Assembly (NCBI RefSeq): GCF_943373825.1
Contig: NZ_CALSBP010000003.1
Location: 434,001-498,000 of the forward strand
Direction of reading: 5' to 3'
DNA: 64,000 nt
Source: Aquimarina spinulae
GTDB lineage: Bacteria; Bacteroidota; Bacteroidia; Flavobacteriales; Flavobacteriaceae
The notes below the pieces were generated by a model, which was not told where the DNA came from, made no database searches, and saw only the letters and a program-made list of their open reading frames with translations. A program made the position numbers and the translations under genes. Position 1 is the stretch's first letter. Every line of letters starts with the position of its first letter. Below, in pieces: positions 43,748-52,580 of the stretch.

Positions 43748-44854
43748 CTATATGTTTTTGGATTCGCTTTTTGCATATGATGTTAAACTAACAAGATTAA
43801 AAAACCGTCCAATACTACCTCTCATAATTGCAACGGCACCATGTACCGCTATAAGTTCTCTGGCCAAAGGTTTATTTTCGACAGTTGATATCTGCTTAAT
43901 TACTTCTTTGGCTTTCTGAGTCCCCCCTTCTTCATAAGCTATTAATACCTTCATTGCATTTTCTTCGGCTGTGATTTTTCTATGTTTTGGTGTATATCCC
44001 AATGCCGAAATCATCGTTTCGGCTAGTCCCCATGTTGACCAAGGATTTTGGCCTGTCACTAAGTTTTGATCACGGCTAATATGCTCTAAGTACATAGCTC
44101 CTTTACTAAAACGTGCACCCTGAGCTGTTAATTTATCTTGTAAAAAAAAGGGAAATATAGTCTCAGCATCAGGAATGAGTAGTAATTCCTCATCATTGGT
44201 AAAGCTACTCACTTTTTTGTTTTCCAGTAGCGGGCGGCCAGTATCGAGAGTTACATTTACCAAAGCTGCCGGACCATGACATACCGCTCCTATAACCTTA
44301 TTTGATTGATATAAATGACGTACAATATTTTGAATAGCCTTGTTTTCTGGGAAATCAAACATTGCTCCTTTTCCTCCTGCAAAAAATACGGCCTCATACG
44401 CTTCTGGGTTAATATCTTTTACCATTATGGTATGTTTTACTTTATGTTGAGCAATGCTATCGTTTAAAAATGCAAAATCATACTTTCCCATATCATCATC
44501 ATCAATCACAACTGGTGGTTCCCCTCCTAACGGACTTGCAATATCAACTTCAAAGCCATTAGCCATAAATACATAATATGCACGCGATAATTCGGTTAAC
44601 TCATATCCTGTACTTTTATCGGTGCTCCCCATAGTAGCTGTGCTTGTTACTATAGCTAAGATTTTTCCTCGTGAGGGTTGGATGTCTTCAGATAAATATG
44701 GCAAATCAAATGTTTGTGTAGTAGATACATCTGGACCTATTTCTTCTGATGAGGGTAATAAACTTATAAACCACCAGCCAAAAATAAAAAGTAAGACGAT
44801 TACACTACCAAGGACAGTTAGGCTCCATTTAAGGATTGGATATTTTTTAAACAT
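43748..44854 (-). CDS. Membrane-anchored DJ-1/PfpI (type 1 glutamine amidotransferase-like) protein
   Basis: The 368-residue protein has an N-terminal membrane anchor (about 10-32), followed by a DJ-1/PfpI domain (about 62-290) with FEVDIASPLGGEPPVV, AVFFAGGKGAMFDFPE and the nucleophile elbow GAVCHGPAALVN (Cys192-His193). Family members are chaperones, glyoxalases/deglycases or proteases. The extra C-terminal 70 residues (KVLIAYEEGGTQKAKEVIKQIS..) are helical and not part of the core domain. The anchor places the domain in the periplasm or outer surface, which is inferred from the leading basic residues. Related to the lipoprotein at 57782. Confidence 0.87.
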   Translation of the reverse strand: MFKKYPILKWSLTVLGSVIVLLFIFGWWFISLLPSSEEIGPDVSTTQTFDLPYLSEDIQPSRGKILAIVTSTATMGSTDKSTGYELTELSRAYYVFMANGFEVDIASPLGGEPPVVIDDDDMGKYDFAFLNDSIAQHKVKHTIMVKDINPEAYEAVFFAGGKGAMFDFPENKAIQNIVRHLYQSNKVIGAVCHGPAALVNVTLDTGRPLLENKKVSSFTNDEELLLIPDAETIFPFFLQDKLTAQGARFSKGAMYLEHISRDQNLVTGQNPWSTWGLAETMISALGYTPKHRKITAEENAMKVLIAYEEGGTQKAKEVIKQISTVENKPLARELIAVHGAVAIMRGSIGRFFNLVSLTSYAKSESKNI

Positions 44855-44975
44855 AATATGATTTTTAGAATTACAGTGCGAAGTAATACCAAAATCATTG
44901 TATAAACTGTCGAAATGATAATTCCGTCAGATTAAATTATGTTTTGAACACCTTATGTAGTAACTAGGTAAGTAA

Positions 44976-45007
44976 AAAAGAGACCATCTATAAAGATGAT
45001 CTCTTTT
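44976..45007 (-). terminator. Intrinsic terminator downstream of the double-glycine peptide gene
   Basis: A 14-bp stem with one mismatch (44976-44989 with 44994-45007, 4-base loop) is followed in minus sense by TTTTTTACT. It lies 54 bases after the stop at 45061, so the peptide gene appears to have its own short transcript. By position it could also be read from the plus strand, but no plus-strand gene is present. Confidence 0.7.
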
Positions 45008-45060
45008 GAATATTCTAAAATAAATTCGATTAGAATTTTAATATCATAATTAGAGAAAAG

Positions 45061-45237
45061 TTAGCATATATAATGACCGCTCCAAGGTATATAACAACAT
45101 ACCTTAACACCATCTACATATATAAATGAGCCATCTCCACCACATGGACGACTTGGGCCTGCGCCTCCGTCAATACTTTTTTGTTCATTTTTAGATAACT
45201 CTTTAGATCCTGTTACATTTAAAAGTGCTTTTTTCAT
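45061..45237 (-). CDS. 58-residue double-glycine leader peptide, Cys-rich core (bacteriocin/RiPP-like precursor)
   Basis: The ATG at 45237 opens a 58-residue frame ending at 45061. The leader MKKALLNVTGSKELSKNEQK leads to SIDGG, where the two glycines (24 and 25) form a typical leader cleavage site; 'LSK.EQK.I.GG' is the usual leader pattern of Bacteroidota secreted peptides. The core of about 33 residues is rich in Gly and aromatic residues and has four cysteines (32, 47, 48, 58), the last being the C-terminal residue. Leaders of this type are removed by C39-peptidase ABC transporters; no such transporter or modifying enzyme is encoded in the window. It has its own terminator. Function as signal, bacteriocin or modified peptide is open. 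Confidence 0.75.
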   Translation of the reverse strand: MKKALLNVTGSKELSKNEQKSIDGGAGPSRPCGGDGSFIYVDGVKVCCYIPWSGHYIC

Positions 45238-45572
45238 AATTCAGAATTTTAGGTTTTGAGAATATTTTTTAAATAGAAATCTATATAAATTTAATGTTTT
45301 TTATATGGTATTCAATCACGTTAATCAAATTTCTTGATTTATTCTACAAGTATTCTCCTACTCTATTATCTCTTTTACAAGGGCAGGAACCTTATTATCA
45401 TTATGGGTTCTTGAATATTAAATCATACAAAACAAGATAAGATCACAATTAAAAGAGTCTATCATTAAACTGATAGGCCCTTTTACAGATAGAATTGGCT
45501 AATTCATTACCATATACAATTGATATGGTATTACTGTTACACTGCATTATGCTTCTTACTAATATGAGGTTT
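45238..45572. other. Gene-free region upstream of the peptide gene
   Basis: These 335 bases hold the terminator at 45451-45484 and an 8-bp hairpin with a G-U pair near 45386-45415 (CAGGAACC with GGTTCTTG). No perfect TAnnTTTG box was found for the peptide gene; a TAAATTTA on the minus strand near 45286-45293 is the closest. No further small peptide with a leader was seen. Confidence 0.4.
45451..45484 (-). terminator. Intrinsic terminator of the TonB receptor / DUF6503-like operon
   Basis: An imperfect 14-bp stem (45451-45464 with 45471-45484; one mismatch and one G-U pair) with a 6-base loop is followed in minus sense by a T-rich stretch (CTTTTAATT). It lies about 90 bases after the stop at 45573, so the operon is separated from the peptide gene. 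Confidence 0.6.
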
Positions 45573-46370
45573 TTATTTTGCTAGTAATTCTCTTTTAAAC
45601 CCGTTATTAAATTTGACATTTGTAGTGGTTTGTTCATACAATACTTTACCTTTAATATTACCGTCCCAATCTGCTGGAATTACTTTTCGCTTTGCCATAA
45701 AAGTATATCCGTTCACGGTTTCATATTCTATTTCCATAAGAGATATTCCTAATGCACTTCCTTTTACAGTAAACAAAAATCTATCTACAAGAAAAGTAGT
45801 TGGATTAATATACAGTACAAAATCATCTTGAACATCCCCTACTCCTTTTTCAAAACCTATTTTTATTATTTTGTAGTTGATCTTGTTATGTATTCTATCA
45901 GGCAGCTGCGTATAAACAATACCTTTATCTAATAACTTGGGCATCATGGTAAACCAATAATAATTGGCCCTACGCAAAAAATCAGAACTTAGCAATGCCC
46001 GTTTATCTGTCATCTTAGTATTTTCTAAAGCTATCCACGAATTACCAGTACTTTCATAATATTGAGTAACCGTTCCTCCCTTCTTAGGAAGTACAAATAC
46101 ATTATGCGTCTTATATTGTCCCCACGACACTTCTCCATCAAAAATATAACGCTCTATAGAAATATCACTTTTTTTAGTCTTTGGACTATAAAAATCATAG
46201 GTAAACTCAACGTCTTTTAATTTCTTAAGTAGTTCATAATTTCCTGTTTTAGCAACCATTTTTTCTATTAGCGCTTTAGCAGAATCACTACTTGATAATT
46301 CCTTTTTTTGGGCAAAGGTTATGTTAGCCAGTATACAGGCTATGCATGTAATGTATATTTTCAATTTCAT
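45573..46370 (-). CDS. Secreted DUF6503-like (lipoprotein-carrier-fold) protein
   Basis: The 265-residue protein has a signal peptide (cleavage near ITFAQ). The mature part has the alternating beta pattern of LolA/outer-membrane-lipoprotein-sorting-like folds (ALIEKMVAKTGNYELLKKLKDVEFTYDF, FDGEVSWGQYKTHNVFV, DDFVLYINPTTFLVDRFLFTV, YTFMAKRKVIPADWDGNIKG). It resembles the DUF6503 family as I recall it. It is predicted to be periplasmic and to bind a hydrophobic or peptide ligand, which is inference. It follows the TonB receptor gene by 12 bases on the same strand, so the two probably work together in uptake or sensing. Confidence 0.75.
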   Translation of the reverse strand: MKLKIYITCIACILANITFAQKKELSSSDSAKALIEKMVAKTGNYELLKKLKDVEFTYDFYSPKTKKSDISIERYIFDGEVSWGQYKTHNVFVLPKKGGTVTQYYESTGNSWIALENTKMTDKRALLSSDFLRRANYYWFTMMPKLLDKGIVYTQLPDRIHNKINYKIIKIGFEKGVGDVQDDFVLYINPTTFLVDRFLFTVKGSALGISLMEIEYETVNGYTFMAKRKVIPADWDGNIKGKVLYEQTTTNVKFNNGFKRELLAK

Positions 46371-46382
46371 AATCTTGTAATT

Positions 46383-48776
46383 TTATAAGAATTTATCGGC
46401 TTTTTCATTTTTGTCACGTTTTTTACGTTTTAGTCTTTTGTTTTTTCCTCCGCCAAAACGGTAAGACAGTCCAAAATAAACAGATTGGCTATCACGCCTA
46501 AATTCACCATCCTGAATAATAGTTCTATAGGCTTCAAAAGCAAATCTTTGCGTTCTAAAAATGTCATTAAAATTAACACTAAAAGTTCCTTTCCCTTTGG
46601 CAAAATTGTAACGTGCACCTGCATTTACGAAAACATTATCCTTTAATTCGTACTGTAATATTTTTTGCGGACCACTATAAAAAGTAAAGATTTGGAATGT
46701 TAAGTTTTTAGAAGCTTTAAAACTATTATTAATCTTTGCATTTAATAAAGTGTTATTAACCTTTACATTTTGACCTTCAATAACTCCTTTTTGTGTTCTG
46801 GTGTACACATCAAAGTTTGCATTAAAATTCCACCATTTTGTTGGTCGGTAACTTGCAGAAAATTCAACTCCATAAGCATCATTACTATCAAAATTTGCAT
46901 AATCAAGAATGAGTAGTGTTGGATTGTTTTGATCAAAATAGCCTATTCTATTAATTTCATCTTCAATTTTTCTATAAAAACCACCAAATGTTATATTACC
47001 TTTATTTATTTTTCTGTTATAATTGAGTTCGACCGAATTAGTAAACTGCGGCCTTAAGTTTGGATTACCAACGATAATAATCTGGGGAGTACTAATCCGT
47101 CGTATAGGATTAATCTGGTTTAGTGATGGCCTATCAATTCGTCTACTAAAACTTAATTGATACGAGTTTTTCTGCTCTTCGTCGGGTGTGTATTTTAAAA
47201 ACCCAGAAGGAAATACATTAAAAAGATGATCTTTAAAACTATCCTGTGGTTCCTCTACTTCATTAAATTGAGTCGTTACGCTATAATCTTCTAATCGAAC
47301 CCCTACATTATATTGCCATTTATTAAAATTTTGACTAAACGTTGTATAAAATGAATAGATATCTCTATCATAAGAAAAAGTTGAATTTCTAAAATCAATA
47401 CGACTCGTTTCATAAGAGTTATCGGTACGTCGCAGACGTGTTTCTACTCCAATTTCTACGATTGATTTCTCACTAAGAGGATTTACATAATCAAGATTTA
47501 CTATCGTATTTGTTCGTTTATCATCAACAACTTCGGTATAATTGTTCACAGGTGAATTTCCTGCAAACTTAAAATCATTAGCAATATCACTTTGTAGCGT
47601 ATTATAGTCTAATTCGAGTTCTATAGTATGTCCTTCTTTTGCAAACGAATGTAGAAAATCAACATTATAAGTAGAATTTATATTATCTCTTGTTATAGCA
47701 TCAAATTGCGCAAAATTTGAAGGAGTATCATTAAAAAAAGTAAGTGTTTTTTTACCTTCAGTATCTGCATTAAACAAATTTTGATTGGTATATACAGAAA
47801 ATGTGTTTCTCTCATTGATGTAATAATCGACACCCGCTTTAAATAGATGTGACGTACGACCATTATAATTTTTGGTTAATTGATTCGTTTGCTCTACCGT
47901 CCTAGTGACTGTACCATCTGTTACTTGCTCACCAAAACGATTGCCATAACTACCATAAAAATTAGTTTTCCCTGTTCTATAATTCAGACTTAATGAATTG
48001 TTGAATCGTGCTTTTTCTCCAAAAGTTACTCCAGAACTTATTGATCCGTTAAACCCTAAACGGGTGCTCTTTTTTAGGATGATATTAATAATTCCACTCA
48101 TACCTTCGGGATTGTATTTTGATGAAGGATTAGTAATCAATTCTATGGTTTTAATTGATGTAGATGGTATCTGTTGTAATAGATCTGTAGTGCTAATATT
48201 GGTTGGTTTTCCATCAACCAGAATACGAACATTCTCATTTCCACGAAGAGAGATTTCACCATCCTGATTAACACTTACCGAAGGAATATTGCTCATGATA
48301 TCACTAGCCGAAGCACCGGCAGTAGTTAAATCTTTTCCTACATTAATTACCTTTCTATCAATCTTTTGTTCAATAGTTGAACGTTCGGCTGTAATTTCGA
48401 CTCCCTCAAGAGCGACAGCTTCTTCTTCTATTAAAATGGTCCCAAAATCGATTTTATTGTTTGATTTGGTGATTGTAACACCCTTTGTAACTGTTTTGAA
48501 CCCAATAAACTGAACTTCAAAATCATATGCTCCAAAAGGAATTTTATCTACAAAAAATACTCCCTTGTCATTTGTAATCCCACCAGTTGTGATCTTATCT
48601 CCAGATTTAACAATTACGTTCACATAAGGTATAGGTTCTTGTGTATTTTGATCTAATATTTCTCCCGTAACTGTACCTGATTGTCCATACATACCTATAG
48701 AAATAAGGAAAAGGAATATAAATGCATGCTTTTTATTCTTTAAAAGGTAAAGTAACATTGTTTTCATAAAGTTCAT
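46383..48776 (-). CDS. TonB-dependent outer-membrane receptor with carboxypeptidase-regulatory-like N-domain
   Basis: I chose the ATG at 48776 over a TTG at 48782; another ATG at 48767 is equally possible. After the signal sequence (cleavage near GMYGQSG) comes a carboxypeptidase-D regulatory-like domain (about 35-115, 'GTVTGEILDQNTQEPIPYVNVIVKSGD'). The plug domain (about 130-225) has ASDIMSNIPSVSVNQDGEISLRGNENVRILVDGKP. A long beta-barrel of the outer-membrane-protein beta-barrel type ends SVYFGLSYRFGGGKNKR, with a basic tail beyond the last strand. At about 797 residues it is a typical SusC-less flavobacterial receptor with no SusD partner. The substrate is unknown. It is divergent from kinase/regulator pair 6. 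Confidence 0.93.
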   Translation of the reverse strand: MNFMKTMLLYLLKNKKHAFIFLFLISIGMYGQSGTVTGEILDQNTQEPIPYVNVIVKSGDKITTGGITNDKGVFFVDKIPFGAYDFEVQFIGFKTVTKGVTITKSNNKIDFGTILIEEEAVALEGVEITAERSTIEQKIDRKVINVGKDLTTAGASASDIMSNIPSVSVNQDGEISLRGNENVRILVDGKPTNISTTDLLQQIPSTSIKTIELITNPSSKYNPEGMSGIINIILKKSTRLGFNGSISSGVTFGEKARFNNSLSLNYRTGKTNFYGSYGNRFGEQVTDGTVTRTVEQTNQLTKNYNGRTSHLFKAGVDYYINERNTFSVYTNQNLFNADTEGKKTLTFFNDTPSNFAQFDAITRDNINSTYNVDFLHSFAKEGHTIELELDYNTLQSDIANDFKFAGNSPVNNYTEVVDDKRTNTIVNLDYVNPLSEKSIVEIGVETRLRRTDNSYETSRIDFRNSTFSYDRDIYSFYTTFSQNFNKWQYNVGVRLEDYSVTTQFNEVEEPQDSFKDHLFNVFPSGFLKYTPDEEQKNSYQLSFSRRIDRPSLNQINPIRRISTPQIIIVGNPNLRPQFTNSVELNYNRKINKGNITFGGFYRKIEDEINRIGYFDQNNPTLLILDYANFDSNDAYGVEFSASYRPTKWWNFNANFDVYTRTQKGVIEGQNVKVNNTLLNAKINNSFKASKNLTFQIFTFYSGPQKILQYELKDNVFVNAGARYNFAKGKGTFSVNFNDIFRTQRFAFEAYRTIIQDGEFRRDSQSVYFGLSYRFGGGKNKRLKRKKRDKNEKADKFL

Positions 48777-48963
48777 TCTCAAAAAAATTATGGTTTAAGC
48801 GGCTAAATTATAAGAAGAGTAAACCCGTATAAAAAAAGCAGACAGAAGCAGTATAAGCGATGCTATAGATTAGGTTACAGCCGATATATGATTTTGTCTA
48901 CGGTAAATAGATTTTCGGCACCACAAACCTGCAGTTTGGTGTCCTATACTAACTTGGGTTCTT

Positions 48964-48971
48964 TAAATTTG
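48964..48971 (+). promoter_or_regulatory. -7 promoter box of kinase/regulator pair 6
   Basis: TAAATTTG fits TAnnTTTG perfectly, 33 bases upstream of the ATG at 49004. A TTTG at 48935-48938 is a little too far (25 bases) to be a standard -33 element. It lies in the 221-base divergent region with the TonB receptor gene. Confidence 0.45.
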
Positions 48972-49003
48972 TACCTTTACAATCAATAGAAATAGAAAAC
49001 GAT

Positions 49004-50065
49004 ATGCTACATAAAATCCAAAGCTTTCTGGAAGTTTCAAGATTCAAGTATCTTATATTTGGGCTTTTGATTTTTGTCTTTTCCGCTTCTACAGCTAGTT
49101 GGTATTATGCAACAACTGAAGAATTGTTAATCACTTACAGTATAAGAGCTATTCTGCAAATTGCCATGTCCTATGTGATTATAGAATTCTTAATTGTACA
49201 TCTTCTAAATAAAGGTAAAGTCCTGATTTTTTGGATATCAATCATAATAACATTACTTACTTTTTACCTTATTTGCACCTTAACATATATACATTATTTT
49301 GAACCTACCTTCCCTGCAACGTATGTAAATTATATAAAACGTTTTACTGATACTTCACTTCTAGGGAGGTTTACCAACATAGGTGAATTTATATCAAAAT
49401 CATTGTATTTACTATATCCAACATTTTTGATTCTGGTATTAAAACTTTATACAGAGAAGCAACGTTTACTAAAGTTAAATGAACAGAAAAAAACAACCGA
49501 ACTTGCTGCTTTAAAAAATCAATTAAACCCTCATTTTTTGTTTAATACATTAAATAATTTACATGCATTAGCCTTAAAAAAGTCTGATGACACTACCAAA
49601 GTAATCCAAAAGCTTTCTAATATCCTCGATTATATCTTATATCGCTGTAATGAAAATTATGTATCATTAGATAAAGAGATTGATTTAATCGAGAACTATT
49701 TATCCTTAGAAAAAATCCGTTATGCCGATAGAGTAAAAATCTCTTTTAGTAAGCATGTAACAGGACAGGAAAAAATAGCTCCTTTATTATTGCTCACATT
49801 TATCGAAAATGCTTTTAAACATGGTGTTAAAGAAGAAATAAATCAAGCAAGTATCGAAATCAACATCTCTAAAAAGGGAGAGCAATTAGTTTTTAATGTA
49901 AAAAACAGTAAGCCGATGGGAGTTGATATTTCTATGAATAAAGATTCTATAGGTCTTAAAAACATAAAAAAACAATTAGAATTACTGTATCCCAAAGCAT
50001 ATGATTTGATTATTGAAAACAAATCAAATTCATTTTCTGCTAATCTTAAATTAGATATTATATGA
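49004..50065 (+). CDS. LytS-type sensor histidine kinase, pair 6
   Basis: The 353-residue protein has four membrane helices (about 16-33, 48-66, 73-95, 130-147), a coiled coil (TEKQRLLKLNEQKKTTELAAL), the block KNQLNPHFLFNTLNNLHAL with His177, the N box IAPLLLLTFIENAFKHG and the G box SIGLKNIKKQLELLYP. The loop between helices 3 and 4 (about 96-128) is longer than in the other kinases and could contribute to sensing. It overlaps the regulator gene by 4 bases (ATGA). The divergent TonB receptor operon is the obvious candidate target. Confidence 0.94.
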   Translation: MLHKIQSFLEVSRFKYLIFGLLIFVFSASTASWYYATTEELLITYSIRAILQIAMSYVIIEFLIVHLLNKGKVLIFWISIIITLLTFYLICTLTYIHYFEPTFPATYVNYIKRFTDTSLLGRFTNIGEFISKSLYLLYPTFLILVLKLYTEKQRLLKLNEQKKTTELAALKNQLNPHFLFNTLNNLHALALKKSDDTTKVIQKLSNILDYILYRCNENYVSLDKEIDLIENYLSLEKIRYADRVKISFSKHVTGQEKIAPLLLLTFIENAFKHGVKEEINQASIEINISKKGEQLVFNVKNSKPMGVDISMNKDSIGLKNIKKQLELLYPKAYDLIIENKSNSFSANLKLDII

Positions 50066-50766
50066 GCTATACATGCTTAGTTATAGACGATGAACCTTTA
50101 GCCAGAGAATTAATCGAAACGTATTTAAATAAGCTTCCGGATTTTGAATTAATTGCTTCGTGCTCAAGCGCTATAGAGGCCAGTTCGATATTAAATACAA
50201 CAAAAATAGATTTACTTTTCTTAGATATTGAAATGCCTGTATTAAAAGGGACCGATTTTTTTAAAAACCTTGTATACAAACCCCAGGTAATTTTTACTAC
50301 AGCTTATCGCGATTATGCAGTAGATGGATTTGAATTAAATGCTGTAGACTATTTATTGAAACCTATATTTTTTGAACGCTTTTTCTTAGCTATTCAGAAG
50401 TTTTTAAAACAGGAAAGAAAATCGATTTTGTCTGATTCTTCAGAAGATACTACCAATAAGAAAACGGACTTTGTTTTTGTAAACAAAGCCAAAAAACAAA
50501 TAAAAGTACTTTTTGATGATGTTCTGTATATTGAAAGCTTAAAGGATTATATTAAAATTCATTTAGAGAATGAAGCACTAACGATTAAAGAAAGTATCTC
50601 TAGTTTCGAAAAACGTATTGATAAACGTTTTATTCGTTTACATCGTTCTTATATTGTAAATAGCGAAAAAATTACAGCATATACAAAAAATGATGTAGAA
50701 ATAGGAAGAATTGAAATTCCTATTGGAAACAGTTATAAAGATAATATGCTAGCTTTTTTTAAATGA
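50062..50766 (+). CDS. LytTR response regulator, pair 6
   Basis: The 234-residue protein has a receiver with LVIDDEP, phosphoacceptor Asp55 (FLDIEMP), TTAYRDYA and Lys100 (DYLLKPI). The LytTR domain is at about 130-232, with YIESLKDYIKIHL and IRLHRSYIVN. It is translationally coupled to its kinase gene. It is closest in sequence to the regulators at 15313 and 33132, suggesting expansion by duplication. It is convergent with the patatin gene; the 72-base gap contains an AAAACAGGTATAC motif resembling box 2 of the shared element in reverse. Confidence 0.95.
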   Translation: MSYTCLVIDDEPLARELIETYLNKLPDFELIASCSSAIEASSILNTTKIDLLFLDIEMPVLKGTDFFKNLVYKPQVIFTTAYRDYAVDGFELNAVDYLLKPIFFERFFLAIQKFLKQERKSILSDSSEDTTNKKTDFVFVNKAKKQIKVLFDDVLYIESLKDYIKIHLENEALTIKESISSFEKRIDKRFIRLHRSYIVNSEKITAYTKNDVEIGRIEIPIGNSYKDNMLAFFK

Positions 50767-50838
50767 CTTGTATAAAATTTTCCTACAAAAAACAGGTATA
50801 CAAATATCAAAACAACTTTAAAAACCTATTCTAAATAC

Positions 50839-52539
50839 TTATTTTTTTAATTCCTCTAGTGCGAAAAATGGATTTTCATTAAATTCTTTCCAATCCTTCT
50901 TTAGCTGTTTATATAGCTCGTCAATTTCGGTGAAATCAATTTTTAAATCATCTTCTGATTTTTTGAGTTCCAGAATATACTCCATAAGTTCATAGCAGAG
51001 CGTAAATTGGCCACAGGCGATTAATGTATCCATTCTATTTTTGGCAATATCCTTTTTATCCCACCATAATGTTGTTGGAGTTTCTGATGCGGTTAATCCT
51101 ATACTCATTAACAATTTGCTAGGTGCAGGTTTTATCTCCTTATTATAATTTGGTTCATTACCAGAATAAGGTGTTTTTTGACCATTTAGCTTGTACACTG
51201 TGGTAGTTATACGTTTATTTTGAAGTGAATATTTAGAATAAAACAAATCATAATTAAGCCTGCGCATTTGTTTCAAGAAAACATCATTGATCATTTTTAC
51301 TGCAGATGTTAATCGATTTGTAAGCATCTGTTGCACCAATCCAATATCTAGTTTTTTAAAACTCAGGATGTCATCTACAAGTGGTTCTGGCACATTTTTT
51401 TTAAAAAGAGATGCCATCTTACTTTTAAAAAATTTCAGTACAACCGAGGCAAATCCCCCCAATATAGTAAGCGTTAAACCAATACCAATTAATATACTGC
51501 CAATGATATAGATTGCAGGCCATGCACAATCATCACAACTATTGAAAATTTTCATCGAATTTATTGCTACCATAAGTACTCCTATTACAAGAAGTATCCA
51601 ATACAATGGTTTAATCCTGAAATATGCTAAGGCTTTCGCTACAAATTGTTTTAAAGAAACTCCTTTTTTCTCAAAACTATTATCCTGATGCCAGGGCACC
51701 ATTTTAAAACTTCCAACATCATTTACGATGATAAGACTAAGTGCATTTTTCATTCTCTCATTAATTCGAATCATACTACCTACCCCTTGATTATCAGCAA
51801 TACCACCATCCATGATCCCTACTCCATCAATAAATCTATCGAGGCTTTTCAATGCTTTATAATCTGTAGTATTATGATCTTTAAAGTAATCATCCGGGAA
51901 TTGTAACGGTTCAAACCCAAGAGGAAAACAGGAAGATGAAGCGATAATATCTCCCAACTGCACTTTAAATTTAAGCTTTTCTACAGATGTATTAGAAAGT
52001 GGGGAGTTACCAAAAACCCCTGTGTTTTGAAACCTATACGTAAGTCCAAACGAAAAATCTGTAGCATTGTAACATACTTGCTTTAAATGTTTTGATGCCG
52101 GATTCTCAAACATAGAAAAATCACCCTTAAAAACTTCCATTTCGGCATATGTCAATGCAAATGCATTAATCAAGGAACGTGTCTTGTATGCATTGTTTTT
52201 CCATACGGTATCATCTTCCAGCTTCTTAATTGCCCGATCTAATAATCTATCATTTTTGGGTTCAAAGGTTTGGTAAAATTCTTTAAAAAATTCTGTAAAA
52301 CTGTGTTTCGTATCCTGTGCAGATTTGGCATAAGCCACTGCCAAAAGAGTCCCGCCACTAACAGAACTTAGAGCTTCTACATACTCTAATAGAGGTTTTT
52401 CTTTAAATTTGACTTTATTTAAATATGAGAGTATTCCCAAAGAATAGAATGTTGCTCGATAACCACCACCGCTAAAACACAAGCCTATATTTTGAAAAGG
52501 AATAAAGGTACTTTCGGTACTACTATTGTCTTCACTCAT
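50839..52539 (-). CDS. Patatin-like phospholipase with central membrane hairpin
   Basis: The 566-residue protein has the oxyanion glycines GGGYR at 24-28 (LCFSGGGYRATFYSLG), the nucleophile Ser61 in ALSSVSGGTLLA (first Gly of GxSxG replaced by Ser), and the catalytic Asp in GIMDGGIADNQG (about 243). Patatins hydrolyse phospholipid acyl esters. Two adjacent transmembrane helices (about 312-332 and 342-372, linked by NSCDDCAWPA with two cysteines) split the protein and would anchor it in a membrane, with the C-terminal 190 residues after them. No signal peptide is present. It is monocistronic, with an upstream two-part regulatory element shared with the gene at 31568. Confidence 0.87.
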   Translation of the reverse strand: MSEDNSSTESTFIPFQNIGLCFSGGGYRATFYSLGILSYLNKVKFKEKPLLEYVEALSSVSGGTLLAVAYAKSAQDTKHSFTEFFKEFYQTFEPKNDRLLDRAIKKLEDDTVWKNNAYKTRSLINAFALTYAEMEVFKGDFSMFENPASKHLKQVCYNATDFSFGLTYRFQNTGVFGNSPLSNTSVEKLKFKVQLGDIIASSSCFPLGFEPLQFPDDYFKDHNTTDYKALKSLDRFIDGVGIMDGGIADNQGVGSMIRINERMKNALSLIIVNDVGSFKMVPWHQDNSFEKKGVSLKQFVAKALAYFRIKPLYWILLVIGVLMVAINSMKIFNSCDDCAWPAIYIIGSILIGIGLTLTILGGFASVVLKFFKSKMASLFKKNVPEPLVDDILSFKKLDIGLVQQMLTNRLTSAVKMINDVFLKQMRRLNYDLFYSKYSLQNKRITTTVYKLNGQKTPYSGNEPNYNKEIKPAPSKLLMSIGLTASETPTTLWWDKKDIAKNRMDTLIACGQFTLCYELMEYILELKKSEDDLKIDFTEIDELYKQLKKDWKEFNENPFFALEELKK

Positions 52540-52580
52540 AATTCCAGAATTTTATAGCATAATTTTAATAAAATTTAATG

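Noticed and set aside
50793..50810. CAGGTATACAAATATCAA as a fifth box-2 site in reverse orientation
   Set aside because: It lies between the 3' ends of two convergent genes, so it has no gene to control; kept only as a possible chance match.
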